NCBI RefSeq assembly: GCF_026672425.1
Contig: NZ_JAPPRC010000003.1
Coordinates: 1,346,501-1,410,500, forward strand
Direction of reading: 5' to 3'
From: Pannonibacter sp. SL95
Lineage (GTDB): Bacteria > Pseudomonadota > Alphaproteobacteria > Rhizobiales > Stappiaceae
DNA: 64,000 nt
Shown here in pieces: positions 11,351 to 21,908 of the stretch (the stretch's first letter is position 1; each line of letters begins with the position of its first letter). The position numbers and the translations under genes are program-made. The notes beneath the pieces were generated by a model. That model was not told the DNA's origin. It saw only the letters and a list, made by a program, of their open reading frames with translations, and searched no databases.

Positions 11351-12076
11351 TCACATGTCGGGGAGGGGCAGGGCTTCGACCAGCGTTGTCAGGCCGGCGG
11401 CGTATCCCTGCCGCAGGCCGGCAAGATAAGGATCTCCTTCATCGAAGGAGCGCATCCGCCGGGCCTCCAGCGAGCCATTTTCATAGAGCAGCAGGTCGAT
11501 CGGTGCGCCGACCGAGAGGTTCGAGCGCATGGTGGCGTCGAAGGACAGCAGCGTCAGCTTGGCTGCTTCCTCAAGGCTGGTGTCAAACCGCAGCAGACGG
11601 TCGAGGATCGGCTTGCCATATTTCGTCTCGCCGATCTGCAGGAACGGCGTGCGCTCAGATGCTTCCATGAAGTTGCCGGCGGAATAGATCTGGAACAGGC
11701 GTCGTTCCTCGCCAAGGATCTGCCCGCCCAGAAGGAACGAGGCCGACGGATCGCCATAGGGGTGAACGAAGCTTGCCTCGCGCGCCAGCACGTCGCGCAG
11801 GCAATCGCCAATCTTCTGTGCCGCGTCGAACAACGACGTTGATGTGGCGATGTCCCGGTGTGTCTCGCCCGTTCCATAGGCTTGCCGAAGTGCCGAGATC
11901 ACGGCCTGGGTCGTTGCAAGGTTGCCCGCCGACAGGATGGTCATGAGCCGTTCGCCCGGCGTTGCAAAGACCGACAGCTTGGACACGGTCGCGATCTGGT
12001 CGACGCCGGCATTGGTCCGGGAATCCGATGCCAGCAGCAGGCCGCGCTCAAGGAGAATGCCCAGACAATAGGTCAT
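11351..12076 (-). CDS. Anbu-type bacterial proteasome homologue (Ntn hydrolase)
   Basis: A 241-residue protein of the Anbu (ancestral beta-subunit) family, related to HslV and the 20S proteasome. Removal of Met would expose Thr1 of MTYCLGILLERG. Asp17 (ASDSRTNAG) and a Lys near position 32 (VSKLSVF) complete the canonical Ntn-hydrolase triad, so catalytic residues are intact. SAGNLATTQAVI and YSAGNFMEASERTPFLQIGE are family landmarks. The ATG at 12076 is chosen so that Thr becomes residue 1; longer in-frame starts would bury it. Anbu is usually linked to alpha-E, circularly permuted ATP-grasp and transglutaminase-like genes, but none lies in this window. The gene is divergent from the broken solute-binding gene. 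Confidence 0.85.
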   Translation of the reverse strand: MTYCLGILLERGLLLASDSRTNAGVDQIATVSKLSVFATPGERLMTILSAGNLATTQAVISALRQAYGTGETHRDIATSTSLFDAAQKIGDCLRDVLAREASFVHPYGDPSASFLLGGQILGEERRLFQIYSAGNFMEASERTPFLQIGETKYGKPILDRLLRFDTSLEEAAKLTLLSFDATMRSNLSVGAPIDLLLYENGSLEARRMRSFDEGDPYLAGLRQGYAAGLTTLVEALPLPDM

Positions 12077-12274
12077 GTCGAATTGCTCGCTCCCGTTAAA
12101 ACTTGTTCTTACCATGCCGCACGGAAGTGACCTCAAACCTAACGTATCGCGCATTTTCTCCTTGAAACGGCCAGCTCTCCCGAAACGGGGTAAGGGCTAA
12201 GTAATAAATCTGCCGCAGGGTCATTTTATGAAAAACGAAGGCAACTTTCGCCTCGTGCCCAGGGGAACATGTGA

Positions 12275-12983
12275 ATGAAGAAACTTATCCTCTCCGCAGT
12301 CGCGCTCATGTGCTTCATCGGCGCAGCAAACTCCGCCGAAATCACGCTGACGACAGAAGATTACAAGCCGTACAACTTCATGACCGGTGACAAAATTACC
12401 GGTATCGGTGCGGATCAGGTCTTTGAACTCATGAAGCGTGCCGACGTTCCTTACAAGGCGGAGATGATGCAGTGGTCGCGTGCCATCGGACTTGCCGAAA
12501 AGGATGCCAATACCTGCGTCTTCACCGCATCGCACAGCACGGAGCGCGACAAGCGCTTTGCCTGGGTCGAGCCTCTGTTCGTTGATCGCACGCTGCTGAT
12601 CCGGAAGGCCGGCTCGGCCATTGCGCCGAAGTCCGTCGAGGAGGCCAAGGGCTATCGCATCGGGACGCAGGCCAAGGACTATACTGGAGGATCTGCTCAA
12701 GTCGGCCGGCTTCCCGACCATCGATCCTGCGAATAACCTCGAAACGACCCTGAAGAAACTCGACGCTGGCCGCGTCGATCTGGTCACGGTGTCGGGCTCC
12801 TATTTCGACAGCCTGAAGAAATCGGGGGCTGCAGTCGAGGAAGCGTTCGTGCTGAACGAGACGACCCTGTCTATGGCCTGCAACCTGAGCACGGACGCCG
12901 GTACGCTCGACAAGATGCGCGGTGCCCTGAAGTCGATGATTGATGATGGCACCCAGGCCGCGATCGTCGCGAAGTATCAGTAA
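12275..12983 (+). pseudogene. periplasmic solute-binding protein (SBP family 3-like), frameshifted
   Basis: The N-terminal half (12275 to about 12685) has a signal peptide (MKKLILSAVALMCFIGAANS) and a family-3 type fold start (AEITLTTEDYKPYNFMTGDK), continuing to RIGTQAKDYT. The C-terminal half continues one frame later with DLLKSAGFPTIDPANNLETT and ends ...QAAIVAKYQ. Removing one G from the GG at 12686-12687 joins the frames into DYTEDLLKSAGF, giving a normal ~235-residue binding protein. The lesion is therefore a single-base insertion, or a sequencing error. There are no permease or ATPase genes next to it. A terminator follows at 13025. Confidence 0.85.
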
Positions 12984-13024
12984 GCTCTTTCCAAGTCTCC
13001 TGTCTCCCAAGACTCCTCTCAACT

Positions 13025-13054
13025 GGCCGCCCACCCGGGCGGCCGTTTCTTTTT
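13025..13054 (+). terminator. terminator after the solute-binding gene
   Basis: GGCCGCCC (13025-13032) and GGGCGGCC (13037-13044) form an 8-bp stem, followed by GTTTCTTTTT. Confidence 0.85.
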
Positions 13055-13162
13055 CGGCGCTGTCCGCCCGGCCATGCCCTTTACAAAGCCGGGGCAGGAC
13101 GGCATAGCACCAGAAACGCGGACGCTGCGCGAGGCGCGCCTGCTTGAGGATCAGGATCCCAG

Positions 13163-14122
13163 ATGACCACTGCAACGGAAAGCCAGATGCCGGACGCCGA
13201 CGAGGGCATGGACGCTGATTGCCCGGCCATGCTGCGCGCGGCGCCTTCGACGGTGGAGTTCAAGAAGCTGCGCAAGCGGCTGCTGCGCGAGGTGCGGCAG
13301 GCGATCGACGACTACGGCATGGTGGCGCCGGATGCGCATCAGAAGCGTCCCAAGTGGCTTGTCTGCCTGTCTGGTGGCAAGGACAGCTACACGCTGCTGG
13401 CCGTGCTCATGGATCTGAAGTGGCGCGGCCTGCTGCCGGTGGATCTGCTGGCCTGCAATCTCGATCAGGCTCAGCCCGGGTTCCCGCCCGAGATCCTGCC
13501 GGCCTTCTTCGAGAAGAACGGCATCGAGAACATCATCGTGCGTGAGGACACCTATTCGATCGTCACGTCGAAGATCCCGGCGCACAAGACCTATTGCTCG
13601 CTGTGCTCACGCCTGCGCCGCGGCATTCTCTATCGCATTGCGCGGGAGCAGTGCTGCGAGGCGATCGTGCTCGGGCACCACCGTGAGGACATCCTCGAGA
13701 CCTTCTTCATGAACCTGTTCCACGGCGGGCGCCTGGCGTCGATGCCGCCGAAGCTGGTCAATGACGAGGGCGACATCCTGGTGCTGCGGCCGCTCGCCTA
13801 TTGCGCGGAAAGCGATGTGGCGAAATACGCCGCCGGCATGCAGTTTCCGATCATTCCCTGCAATCTCTGCGGCTCGCAGGATGGTCTGCAGCGCGAAGAG
13901 GTCAAGCGCATGCTGATGGACTGGGAACGTGCGTCTCCGGGCCGTCTCGGCGTCATGGCGCGGGCGCTGGCCCACACCCGGCCGTCGCATCTGCTTGACC
14001 GGTCGCTGTTCGATTTCGTCTCGGTTCGCCCGGGCGAGAACAATGGCGGGCCCGCGCGCGACAACGAGGAGCCATGCGGCGCCGGTCTTGCGATGACGCG
14101 GAACCTCTTCGCCGCCGAGTAG
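13163..14122 (+). CDS. ttcA: tRNA 2-thiocytidine(32) synthetase TtcA
   Basis: A 319-residue PP-loop ATPase that 2-thiolates cytidine 32 of some tRNAs in an iron-sulfur-dependent reaction. The PP-loop [10 protein letters not shown] lies at residues ~70-79. The Cys pairs [10 protein letters not shown] (~150) and [11 protein letters not shown] (~234) are the cluster-binding motifs of the TtcA family. [19 protein letters not shown] is also diagnostic. Length is slightly over the family average because of an extended C-terminal tail after LFDF. It shares the tRNA position-32 theme with TrmJ 3.5 kb upstream, probably by coincidence. Confidence 0.95.
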   Translation: MTTATESQMPDADEGMDADCPAMLRAAPSTVEFKKLRKRLLREVRQAIDDYGMVAPDAHQKRPKWLVCLSGGKDSYTLLAVLMDLKWRGLLPVDLLACNLDQAQPGFPPEILPAFFEKNGIENIIVREDTYSIVTSKIPAHKTYCSLCSRLRRGILYRIAREQCCEAIVLGHHREDILETFFMNLFHGGRLASMPPKLVNDEGDILVLRPLAYCAESDVAKYAAGMQFPIIPCNLCGSQDGLQREEVKRMLMDWERASPGRLGVMARALAHTRPSHLLDRSLFDFVSVRPGENNGGPARDNEEPCGAGLAMTRNLFAAE

Positions 14123-14126
14123 GCGC

Positions 14127-14408
14127 TCAGGAGCCCGACCGGCCCTTGAACCCGCCGACAGGCGTGTTGCGCACGAGGATAACCAGGCCTTCGCTGCTGG
14201 GCGCTGCATCTGCGGCGGCCAGCCCGCCATGCGGACGGCAGAGGTCGGCTTCGGAGGCACCCGCGGCGGCAACAAACAAGGTCAGGCTGGCGCAGCTGAT
14301 CCGCGTCAGGTCCTCGTCATTGACCGATCTCGGCGTATTGGCCAGCGCAACGGCGCTGAGAATGAGCACTGAGGCTGCACAGGCAATCAGGCTGGTGGTC
14401 TTCAGCAT
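14127..14408 (-). CDS. small exported protein of unknown function
   Basis: A 93-residue protein starting MLKTTSLIACAASVLILSAV, a likely Sec signal peptide with cleavage near ALANT. The mature part contains two Cys residues (RISCASL and ADLCRPHGG), which could form a disulfide. A GGGGA sequence lies 3-7 bases before the ATG at 14408, which favours this start over the longer frame. No family recognised. It converges on ttcA, with the stops about 5 bases apart. Confidence 0.5.
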   Translation of the reverse strand: MLKTTSLIACAASVLILSAVALANTPRSVNDEDLTRISCASLTLFVAAAGASEADLCRPHGGLAAADAAPSSEGLVILVRNTPVGGFKGRSGS

Positions 14409-14549
14409 AGTCCCCGCTCCCTGTTGTCCGGCCTCTGCCGGATCCTGGTACGGAGAATGGCGGTACACGACTGTACTGACCCTTAATCCGGCATTCACCT
14501 GCCATTCAGGTTAGGCGAGTCGGCAAATTTTGCCTAGCAGACATAAGAA

Positions 14550-14576
14550 GACCGGCCGCGCGCTGCACGGCCGGTC
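14550..14576 (-). terminator. terminator of the bolA-grxD unit
   Basis: GACCGGCCG (14550-14558) and CGGCCGGTC (14568-14576) form a 9-bp stem. On the minus strand it is followed by TTCTTATGT. It lies 24 bases beyond the grxD stop. Confidence 0.7.
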
Positions 14577-14599
14577 CACAGGATTCTGCCCTTGCGGCA

Positions 14600-14923
14600 T
14601 CAGGCGGTGGTGACGCCCTTTTCGGCGAACACGGCCTGCAGTTCCTGGTTCTGGAACATCTCGCGCACGATGTCGCAGCCACCGACGAACTCGCCCTTGA
14701 TGTAGAGCTGCGGAATGGTCGGCCAGCTGGCGTAGTCCTTGATGCCCTGGCGCAGGTCTGCGTCCTCGAGCACGTTGATGCCCTTGTAGGGAACGCCGAG
14801 GTAGTCGAGGATCTGGACGACCTGGCCGGAGAAGCCGCACTGCGGGAAGTTCGGCGTGCCCTTCATGAACAGCACAACGTCGTTGCTCTCGACTTCGTTC
14901 TTGATCCAGTCCTGAATGCTCAT
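14600..14923 (-). CDS. grxD: monothiol glutaredoxin, Grx4/GrxD family
   Basis: A 107-residue CGFS-type glutaredoxin, an iron-sulfur cluster carrier rather than a disulfide reductase. The active site CGFSGQVVQIL lies at residues ~31-41 within FMKGTPNFPQCGFS. The glutathione-binding WPTIPQLYIKGEFVGGCDIV and the C-terminal region are intact. The ATG at 14923 fits the family N-terminus (MSIQDWIKNEVESNDVVLFM). The bolA gene lies 69 bases upstream on the same strand; BolA-Grx4 heterodimers bind [2Fe-2S] clusters, so the pair is a functional unit. Confidence 0.96.
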   Translation of the reverse strand: MSIQDWIKNEVESNDVVLFMKGTPNFPQCGFSGQVVQILDYLGVPYKGINVLEDADLRQGIKDYASWPTIPQLYIKGEFVGGCDIVREMFQNQELQAVFAEKGVTTA

Positions 14924-14992
14924 CGTTTCGTCCTCGTCTCCATTGGCCATGCTTGGCCCGGCATTCGTTTGCGCCATCGGCGGTTGATGGTG

Positions 14993-15226
14993 TCAGTCCG
15001 GCGCGTTGGTCTGCAGCGCCAGCGCATGCAGCGTGCCGCCCATGTTGCCCTTGAGCGCCTGATAGACCATCTGGTGCTGCTGGACACGGCTCTTGCCCCG
15101 GAAGGCCTCCGAGACAACGTTGGCCGCATAGTGATCGCCATCGCCAGCCAGATCGCGCACCTCGACCTGGGCGTCCGGAAGGGCTGCCTTGATCAGGGTG
15201 ATGATTTCATTCGCGTCCATCGGCAT
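14993..15226 (-). CDS. BolA-family protein
   Basis: A 77-residue BolA/IbaG-type protein with the class II KH-like fold. It shows the conserved His-containing segment [19 protein letters not shown] and the C-terminal [16 protein letters not shown] with the second His. The start ATG at 15226 has AGAGGG about 8 bases upstream. Adjacent grxD suggests joint function in iron-sulfur trafficking or iron regulation. It follows purL by about 97 bases on the same strand; a hairpin at 15260-15281 lies between them. Confidence 0.95.
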   Translation of the reverse strand: MPMDANEIITLIKAALPDAQVEVRDLAGDGDHYAANVVSEAFRGKSRVQQHQMVYQALKGNMGGTLHALALQTNAPD

Positions 15227-15259
15227 CGGTGAGACCCTCTTCCCTCTGAAGTCCTGTGT

Positions 15260-15281
15260 CCCGGCAGCAGGGGCTGCCGGG
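15260..15281 (-). other. intercistronic hairpin between purL and bolA
   Basis: CCCGGCAGC (15260-15268) and GCTGCCGGG (15273-15281) form a perfect 9-bp stem with a 4-base loop. No T-tract follows on either strand, so it is not a clear terminator. It may stabilise or separate the purL and bolA messages. Confidence 0.45.
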
Positions 15282-15322
15282 CCTTGCGTTGCGTTCCGCC
15301 GGTCGCGGCCTGACCATGAAGA

Positions 15323-17521
<2,199 letters not shown>

Positions 17522-17781
17522 GGGCATCCGCTTCGTTGCGCAAGGGACAAGGCCTGTGGCGGCTCGCGCCCCCTTTAACAGATCACCGCGCGGAATGGGA
17601 GTGCTTCACGGCTCAAAACACAGTCGAGAAGGGGGCGGCTGTGCCTGGCCACTTTTGCTGGAACGTTGGAGCTGTCCGGGTGATGCAAATGTGGAGCATT
17701 TTTTCTGACTGGACTTGCGCTGTTAAGAGTTCATTCAGTCTGTGAACTTACCTATCGTTATAAATGACGAAGGGGAAGAAT

Positions 17782-19149
17782 ATGTTTCGATTCAAATCGG
17801 CAACGGCGGCAGAGAGCAGCAACGTAAGTAAAACGCCTGAGCTGCCTGTGATGGCGGTTGTATCGGCGCTGCGTGCACTTGAAGCCCACGCCCGCCTTGA
17901 AGGTCTGGATGCTCTGCCGCGGGAACTGGCGGATGCGCTGACTTCGCTGGCGGCAACGCTGGGCCGCCATGACGAGACACAGCTGCGCCAGACGGTGGAC
18001 TATTCTGTGCAGGCGAGCGAGGCCATGGCCGCGACCGCGCGCATCACCGGTGAAATCCGCGATACCGATCAGCAGGCCCGCATGATGTCGGCAGGCGTCG
18101 ATGAGCTGACGGCCTCGATCGAGCAGATTTCACATACCGCCAACGAGGCCGCGACGGCGATGGATGTGGCGCACGGCGCCCTGCATGGCGGGGCAACGGC
18201 AACGCGCAACGCGGCGACCTCGTCGCTGCGCATCGGCTCGTCCTTCGACAAGATGAGCGAGAGCGCCCGCCAGCTGGCGATGGCTGCCGAACAGATCGGA
18301 ACCTTCGTGGCGACGATCGATGGTCTTGCCCAGCAGACCAACCTTCTTGCGCTGAATGCCACCATCGAGGCCGCGCGCGCCGGTGAAGCCGGCAAGGGCT
18401 TTGCGGTGGTTGCCAGCGAAGTGAAGCAGCTGTCCGGTCAGACCCAGAAGGCGACCGACGACATCCGCGCCCGCATCGAGCGACTGCAGGTGCATGTTGG
18501 CGAGGTCATGACCTCCGTCGACGAAGTGCAAAGCCTTGTCGGGGAAAGCGCCGAGCAGTCTGAAGATGCCGCGACCAAAATCGGTTCGGTTCTGGAGCAT
18601 GTGGGCAGCAACGCTTCACGCATGAACGCCATCGCCGGTCTCCTGAGCCAGCAGAGCGAGGCGGTCCGGGAAATCGCGACTGGCATTCACGCCATCGCCC
18701 GCCACTCACAAGCCGCAACGCGCTTCACGGAGGAAGTCATCCGGGCCGTTGGCAGTTCTGAAGCTGTGATCAACGCCCAGTTCGTCGAACTCGACAAGCG
18801 CGACATCGCCAACTACGTGCTGCACCGGGCGAAGTCGGATCATCTTCTTTGGAAGAAGCGCCTGTCGGAGATGTTCGTTGGTCTGAAGAGCCTGAAGACG
18901 GAAGAGCTCAACGACCACCACCATTGCCGACTGGGCAAGTGGTACGACAGCGTGACCGATCAGTCGCTCCGCCGTCATCCCTCGTTCTCGGCCTTGCTGC
19001 CTGTCCACGAAGCCGTACACCGCAATGGCAAGCTCGCAGCGAGCCTCCACGCCAAGGGCGATCGTGAGGGGGCACTGAAGGCGCTGGCGGAGATGGAAAA
19101 GGCATCAACCGAAGTCATCCGCCACATCGATGCCTTGCTGAAGGGCTGA
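17782..19149 (+). CDS. soluble methyl-accepting chemotaxis protein with C-terminal CZB domain
   Basis: A 455-residue cytoplasmic receptor with no transmembrane segment. Residues ~60-300 form the MCP signalling coiled coil, with the hairpin tip [20 protein letters not shown] near residue 192. Residues ~335-450 form a chemoreceptor zinc-binding (CZB) domain, with [27 protein letters not shown] (the HxxCxxGxW motif) and later HEAVHRNG providing zinc-ligand His and Cys. CZB receptors are reported to sense oxidants such as HOCl through the Zn-Cys site, so redox or zinc sensing is likely. GAAGGGGAAGAAT directly before the ATG at 17782 favours this start over 17764. No other chemotaxis gene is nearby. 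Confidence 0.93.
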   Translation: MFRFKSATAAESSNVSKTPELPVMAVVSALRALEAHARLEGLDALPRELADALTSLAATLGRHDETQLRQTVDYSVQASEAMAATARITGEIRDTDQQARMMSAGVDELTASIEQISHTANEAATAMDVAHGALHGGATATRNAATSSLRIGSSFDKMSESARQLAMAAEQIGTFVATIDGLAQQTNLLALNATIEAARAGEAGKGFAVVASEVKQLSGQTQKATDDIRARIERLQVHVGEVMTSVDEVQSLVGESAEQSEDAATKIGSVLEHVGSNASRMNAIAGLLSQQSEAVREIATGIHAIARHSQAATRFTEEVIRAVGSSEAVINAQFVELDKRDIANYVLHRAKSDHLLWKKRLSEMFVGLKSLKTEELNDHHHCRLGKWYDSVTDQSLRRHPSFSALLPVHEAVHRNGKLAASLHAKGDREGALKALAEMEKASTEVIRHIDALLKG

Positions 19150-19152
19150 GTC

Positions 19153-20124
19153 TCAGCCCTGCTCCAGGCGCGCGCTGGCCAGCACGCACATCAGTTCGAA
19201 CATTAGAGAGGCTCCCAGCCATGCGGTCCCGCCAGAGGGATCGAAGGGCGGGGAGACCTCGACCAGATCCGCGCCAATCAGGTTGAGGCCGGAGAGCTTG
19301 CGGATCATCCGCTGCGCCTGGAACGAGGTAAACCCGCCGATCTCCGGCGTGCCTGTGCCCGGTGCAAAGGCCGGGTCGATGCCATCGATGTCAAAGCTGA
19401 CATAGGTGGGCTCGCGCCCGACACGTTCGCGTGCCTCGTCCATCACATGCTCAACGCCGCGCTCCATCAGCTCCTCGATCATGATGATGCGCACGCCCTG
19501 GGCTTCACCCCACTCGATGTCTTCTCCGTCATACATCGTGCCGCGGATGCCGATCTGGACGACCCTTTCCGGATCCAGCAGCTCTTCCTCGATGGCACGG
19601 CGGAACGGCGTGCCATGGGTGTAGCGGAAGCCGCCGAAATAGCCGTCGAACAGATCGGTATGGGCATCGAAATGCACCATGCCGAGCGGTCCTTGCCGGG
19701 CAAGGGCTCTCAGGATCGGCAGGGACACCAGATGGTCACCGCCAGCCGACAGCGGCGTGATGCCGAGATCCATCACCTGGTCGTAGAAGCCTGTGATGCG
19801 GGCGAGTGCGTCCTGCACATCCGCCGGGTTGACCGGGGCATCGCCAAGGTCGGCGCAGCGTGCGAGCTTGAACGGATTGACGCCCGTGTGCGGATGCACC
19901 TGGCGGATCATGGTGGACAGGTCGCGTAGCTGGCGCGGCCCGTGGCGGGCGCCGGCGCGGTTGGTGGTGCCGCCGTCCCAGGGCACGCCGATGAGACCGA
20001 TATCCACGTCTGCCGCCCGGTCATCGCGCAAATGGACATGCGGAAGGCGCATGAACGTCGGTATTCCGGCAAAGCGCGGCAGATCAAAGCCGGACACCGG
20101 CTGGAAGAAATCATCGCCTGTCAT
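19153..20124 (-). CDS. ureohydrolase of the agmatinase/arginase family
   Basis: A 323-residue Mn2+-dependent ureohydrolase, hydrolysing a guanidino compound (agmatine, guanidinobutyrate or similar) to urea and an amine. The metal ligands are visible: SAGGDHLVSLP (~122), MVHFDAHTDLFD (~150-155) and SFDIDGIDPAFAPGTGTPE (~240-255). The exact substrate cannot be told; the N-terminus (DDFFQPVSGFDLPRFAGIPTF) is typical of the proteobacterial agmatinase/guanidinobutyrase group. GGGGGAACTG lies before the ATG at 20124. It ends 3 bases from the MCP stop, convergently, and lies between purL and purQ on the same strand. Confidence 0.9.
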   Translation of the reverse strand: MTGDDFFQPVSGFDLPRFAGIPTFMRLPHVHLRDDRAADVDIGLIGVPWDGGTTNRAGARHGPRQLRDLSTMIRQVHPHTGVNPFKLARCADLGDAPVNPADVQDALARITGFYDQVMDLGITPLSAGGDHLVSLPILRALARQGPLGMVHFDAHTDLFDGYFGGFRYTHGTPFRRAIEEELLDPERVVQIGIRGTMYDGEDIEWGEAQGVRIIMIEELMERGVEHVMDEARERVGREPTYVSFDIDGIDPAFAPGTGTPEIGGFTSFQAQRMIRKLSGLNLIGADLVEVSPPFDPSGGTAWLGASLMFELMCVLASARLEQG

Positions 20125-20217
20125 CAGTTCCCCCCGTTTTGAGCCAGCATGCACAACGGCACCGGGGGCGGCAAGGGGAGGGGAGCGGCTTCAAGACCGG
20201 CGTACCAATGGCGGCGC

Positions 20218-20348
20218 TTGCCCCCCACCCCCAACCCCTCCCCACGAGGGGGAGGGGAGCTGAGATGCCGGGCCCTTGAAACAAGGCAACAGGTCGAAGC
20301 GCCAGCCGCCCCTCCCCCTCGTGGGGAGGGGTAAGGGGTGGGGGGCAG
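20218..20348. repeat. long GC-rich inverted repeat in the intergenic gap
   Basis: The left arm 20218-20257 (TTGCCCCCCACCCCCAACCC then CTCCCCACGAGGGGGAGGGG) is mirrored by the right arm ~20310-20348 (CCCCTCCCCCTCGTGGGGAG then GGGTAAGGGGTGGGGGGCAG). Arms are nearly perfect over about 39 bases, around a ~52-base centre. Each arm also has an internal CTCCCC...GGGGAG palindrome. The 20125-20383 gap holds no gene. Confidence 0.8.
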
Positions 20349-20383
20349 CAGCAGACCCGATTACAAACTGGCGTCTCAGCCGC

Positions 20384-20632
20384 TCACCGCCGGTCGTGGC
20401 GCTCCAGGGCGGAGAGATCGTCGCTGAGATCATCGAAGCGGCGGGCGGCGAGGGCGGCGGCGTCGCGCACGCCTTGCGTATAGAAGGCGCTGCCGGCTTC
20501 CTGGCTCAGGAAATCGAGGAGTCGCAGCGCGTCCATGTTCCCGATATCGATGTCCAGCTCGCTGCGGCAGAAGGCGGCAAGGCGGCTTGCGATGTCACTC
20601 TGGAGGTCGCGGGGCAGTTCGAGCTTGCTCAT
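20384..20632 (-). CDS. DUF2164-family small protein
   Basis: An 82-residue acidic helical protein. It matches the DUF2164 pattern: LPRDLQSDIASRLAAFCRSELDIDIGNMDALRLLDFLSQEAGSAFYTQGVRDA, with the conserved E-IG-(x)n-LLDF and AFY-GVRDA elements. Function is unknown. GGGGACAGGAC precedes the ATG. It follows purQ by 29 bases on the same strand and may be in the purS-purQ transcript. Confidence 0.8.
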   Translation of the reverse strand: MSKLELPRDLQSDIASRLAAFCRSELDIDIGNMDALRLLDFLSQEAGSAFYTQGVRDAAALAARRFDDLSDDLSALERHDRR

Positions 20633-20661
20633 GTCCTGTCCCCGCGCTGTGGTGTCTCTGG

Positions 20662-21333
20662 TCAGGCGACCAGCTGGCCGACGAGGCTCTCAAACAGCTT
20701 GCGGCCGTCGCTGCCGCCCTGCAGATCCTCGATCAGGTTCTCCGGATGCGGCATCATGCCGAGGACATTGCCCTTGGCGTTGACGATGCCGGCGATGTCG
20801 TTCAGCGAGCCGTTGGGGTTCTGGCCATCCGCATAGCGGAAGACGACCTGGCCGTTGTCCTCGATGGCCTTCAGCGTTTCGGCATCGGCGAAGTAGTTGC
20901 CGTCATGGTGGGCAATCGGGCAGCGCCAGACTTCGCCCTCCTTGAAGGCATTCGAGAAGGCGGTGCGGGCGTTGACGGTCTTCAGCTGCACTTCCTTGCA
21001 GATGAACTTCAAGCCGGCATTGCGCATCAGGGCGCCCGGCAGCAGGCCCGCCTCAGTGAGGATCTGGAAGCCGTTGCACACGCCGAGGACATGCACGCCC
21101 TTGGCAGCGCGCTCGATCACGGTCTGCAGCACCGGCGAGCGGGCTGCAATGGCGCCGCAGCGCAGGTAGTCGCCGTAGGAGAAGCCGCCCGGGATGACGA
21201 TGAGATCGACGTCCGGAATGTCGGTGTCCGTGTGCCAGACCGTTGCCGGCTTGCTGCCGGTGATCGTCTCCAGCGCGTAGAGCATGTCGCGGTCGCGGTT
21301 GAGGCCTGGGCAGAGGATGACGGCGGACTTCAT
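20662..21333 (-). CDS. purQ: phosphoribosylformylglycinamidine synthase, glutaminase subunit PurQ
   Basis: A 223-residue class-I glutamine amidotransferase that supplies ammonia to PurL. The nucleophile Cys is in [20 protein letters not shown] (~residue 86), and the catalytic His-Glu pair is in [14 protein letters not shown] near the C-terminus. [17 protein letters not shown] is the standard N-terminus. It needs PurL (15323-17521) and PurS (21494-21733). The tiny membrane protein gene lies 31 bases upstream, so purS, the small gene and purQ form a tight unit. Confidence 0.97.
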   Translation of the reverse strand: MKSAVILCPGLNRDRDMLYALETITGSKPATVWHTDTDIPDVDLIVIPGGFSYGDYLRCGAIAARSPVLQTVIERAAKGVHVLGVCNGFQILTEAGLLPGALMRNAGLKFICKEVQLKTVNARTAFSNAFKEGEVWRCPIAHHDGNYFADAETLKAIEDNGQVVFRYADGQNPNGSLNDIAGIVNAKGNVLGMMPHPENLIEDLQGGSDGRKLFESLVGQLVA

Positions 21334-21364
21334 GATCTCGGTTCCCCGTTGGTCAGGTTTGCGC

Positions 21365-21478
21365 CTAGAGCAGGACCAGCACGGCCAGGAGGCTCAAGGC
21401 GGCGGGAAGCAGGATGAACACGGCGGCCTTGAGGAGAAGGAAGCGGATCGCGCGGGCGCTGTCCTCATCCATGGCCAT
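21365..21478 (-). CDS. 37-residue single-pass membrane protein between purS and purQ
   Basis: A short frame of 37 codons from ATG 21478 to a TAG at 21365: [20 protein letters not shown] followed by [17 protein letters not shown]. It has an acidic N-terminus, a basic/amphipathic stretch and one 20-residue hydrophobic helix ending at the C-terminus. CCGGAGCAGGA lies directly upstream, a good ribosome binding site. A small membrane protein at this exact place has been described in annotation as FGAM synthase-associated in alphaproteobacteria, so the position is conserved. Function is unknown; membrane anchoring of the FGAM synthase complex is a guess. Confidence 0.75.
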   Translation of the reverse strand: MAMDEDSARAIRFLLLKAAVFILLPAALSLLAVLVLL

Positions 21479-21493
21479 TCCTGCTCCGGGTTG

Positions 21494-21733
21494 TCAGAGG
21501 ATCTCGATGGCGTAGTTCTCGATCACCGTGTTGGCGAGCAGCTTCTCGCACATGGCGGCGATCTCTTCACGCGCCTTGGCAGCGTCGCGGTCGCTCAGTT
21601 CGATGTCGAAGACCTTGCCCTGGCGCACGCCGCCGATGCCGCCGAAGCCGAGCGCGCCAAGCGCCCCCTCGATGGCCTTGCCCTGGGGATCCAGAACGCC
21701 GTTCTTCAGGGTGACGGTGACACGTGCCTTCAT
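21494..21733 (-). CDS. purS: phosphoribosylformylglycinamidine synthase, subunit PurS
   Basis: A 79-residue PurS, the small subunit that links PurL and PurQ in the FGAM synthetase complex. MKARVTVTLKNGVLDPQGKA and ALGFGGIGGVRQGKVFDIEL are typical, as is the C-terminal LLANTVIENYAIEIL. Length fits the family. It is the first gene of purS / small protein / purQ; purC lies 175 bases upstream on the same strand with a terminator in between. Confidence 0.96.
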   Translation of the reverse strand: MKARVTVTLKNGVLDPQGKAIEGALGALGFGGIGGVRQGKVFDIELSDRDAAKAREEIAAMCEKLLANTVIENYAIEIL

Positions 21734-21845
21734 CGCTGTCGTCTTTCCGCTTGTCGCCTTGACCCCACAGGGTCATCCGTTGCGCGCTCCTTACACCACA
21801 GAGGCCAAGCGCGAAAGAGCCAAGCTCCCGCTCAGGACCCGGAAA

Positions 21846-21882
21846 AGCAAAAACCCCCGGCGAAGTGTTCGCTAGGGGTTTT
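21846..21882 (-). terminator. terminator of purC
   Basis: On the minus strand AAAACCCC and GGGGGTTTTT flank an 18-base loop (CTAGCGAACACTTCGCCG-like), and a T-tract follows (21846-21853). It separates purC from purS. Confidence 0.7.
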
Positions 21883-21908
21883 CCGTTTCAGGGACCGATG
21901 CCGGATGC

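Noticed and set aside
17522-17781. Purine riboswitch upstream of purL or the MCP gene
   Set aside because: No purine-riboswitch core or paired P1-P3 pattern was seen by eye; the short AGTTCA/TGAACT repeat near 17730 is too weak to call.
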